Origin: Candidatus Thorarchaeota archaeon
GTDB taxonomy: Archaea > Asgardarchaeota > Thorarchaeia > Thorarchaeales > Thorarchaeaceae
Assembly (NCBI GenBank): GCA_016840965.1
Contig: JAEORI010000284.1
Location: 1-5,848, forward strand
Direction of reading: 5' to 3'
Length of the DNA: 5,848 nucleotides
The position numbers and the translations under genes were made by a program. This document shows positions 5,545 through 5,848 of this stretch, piece after piece (positions within the stretch are counted from its first letter, which is position 1; every line of letters begins with the position of its first letter). The notes under the pieces were generated by a model, which worked only from the letters and a program-made list of their open reading frames with translations, had not been told where the DNA came from and did not search any database.

Positions 5545-5766
5545 ATGTCAGGAAGTACTTCACCAAAACGGAAACACAAGGCAATACGTCAACGAAGTAA
5601 AGAAGAAGTAACATGGTACCTCAAGTACTTTGCAGATCTGATTGAAGAACAGCATGGGAATACCATGTTTCCGGATTCTGAGTATACTACTCTGACATCG
5701 GAACAGATTCTTCGCATAATCGAGGGTCCTAGAATCCGCGGAAATGAAACCCTGAAGAGAGAATAG
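5545..5766 (+). CDS. Small basic hypothetical protein, 73 aa
   Basis: I do not recognise this protein. Three things support a real gene: a perfect GGAGGT 9 nt before the ATG, an open frame ending in TAG at 5764-5766, and a terminator-like hairpin starting at that stop. The N-terminus is strongly basic (Lys8, Arg9, Lys10, Lys12, Arg15, Arg17, Lys19). Residues 18-37 suggest an amphipathic helix with aromatic residues (Trp24, Tyr25, Tyr28, Phe29). A second helix-prone stretch, 'TSEQILRIIEGPRIRG', lies at 51-66. There is no signal peptide, membrane segment or Cys/His metal motif. A basic tail plus two short helices would suit a nucleic-acid or protein-binding regulator, but that is only a guess. 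It stands alone on the plus strand, between the divergent TPR-nitrilase gene and a convergent membrane-protein gene. Confidence 0.7.
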   Translation: MSGSTSPKRKHKAIRQRSKEEVTWYLKYFADLIEEQHGNTMFPDSEYTTLTSEQILRIIEGPRIRGNETLKRE

Positions 5767-5794
5767 AGGGTCTCTGAGGACCCTCATCCCTTTT
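5766..5794 (+). terminator. Hairpin plus T-run terminator of the 73-aa gene
   Basis: GAGGGTC (5766-5772) pairs perfectly with GACCCTC (5779-5785) around a 6-nt loop, followed within a few bases by TTTT at 5791-5794 and further T-rich sequence. The stem begins on the last base of the TAG stop. On the minus strand the hairpin is followed by only a weakly T-rich stretch, so it mainly serves the plus-strand gene. Confidence 0.55.
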
Positions 5795-5801
5795 GTTCTG
5801 T

Positions 5802-5848
5802 TCATTTTCGTCTGAGGTAGATGATTGCTATAATCACTACTCCGATAC
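5802..5848 (-). CDS. C-terminal tail of a probable membrane-anchored protein (5' part outside window)
   Basis: A minus-strand frame enters from the right edge and stops with TGA at 5804-5802. The 14 complete codons give IGVVIIAIIYLRRK: a run of hydrophobic residues directly followed by a basic cluster. This is the standard look of a C-terminal transmembrane anchor with a short positive cytoplasmic tail, common at the end of archaeal secreted surface proteins and transporters. Its stop is 35 nt from the convergent 73-aa gene's stop. Only 47 nt are visible, so coding is inferred from composition and position; the other two minus-strand frames here lack this pattern (one has a stop). Confidence 0.6.
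   Translation of the reverse strand, partial: IGVVIIAIIYLRRK

Noticed and set aside
5560..5805. An 81-codon minus-strand open frame
   Set aside because: It overlaps the 73-aa gene and its terminator on the opposite strand and has no ribosome site; the other strand has a perfect Shine-Dalgarno, and the adjacent membrane-tail frame stops at 5802.

Overview
The window reads as archaeal DNA, and an Asgard lineage such as Thorarchaeota is my best guess. The reasons are TATA-like boxes at archaeal spacing (one implies a leaderless mRNA), a full GGAGGT ribosome site before one gene, a secreted beta-helix protein with the archaeal 'GDG..S.TPYIIEGY.I' opening, and a long protein of 40-residue TPRs joined to a helical module that I recall from Asgard proteins. 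The lineage is inference; no marker gene is present.

Layout: (1) 1-1222, minus: the N-terminal 407 codons of a secreted right-handed beta-helix (NosD-like) protein, running off the left edge. (2) 1301-2098, minus: a 265-aa acetyltransferase with one intact GNAT domain and an apparently degenerate second one. (3) 2215-2670, plus: a 151-aa GNAT closely resembling ArsN2, divergent from gene 2 and probably leaderless. (4) 2674-5232, minus: an 852-aa fusion of an N-terminal TPR superhelix, a second helical module and a C-terminal nitrilase (carbon-nitrogen hydrolase) domain with the Glu-Lys-Cys triad intact. It ends 3 bp from the stop of gene 3. (5) 5233-5544: a gene-free stretch with a 14-bp palindrome, TATA-like boxes and several RNA-type hairpins. 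(6) 5545-5766, plus: an unrecognised 73-aa protein with a perfect Shine-Dalgarno and its own terminator. (7) 5802-5848, minus: the last 14 codons of a probable membrane-anchored protein entering from the right.

No operon is evident. Most genes appear to have their own promoter and neighbours alternate in strand, so shared function cannot be inferred from order alone. The most interesting item is the TPR-nitrilase fusion, which looks like a sensor-plus-enzyme protein: TPRs would bind a partner and gate a cysteine amidohydrolase. Next is the structured leader and terminator region around the 73-aa gene.
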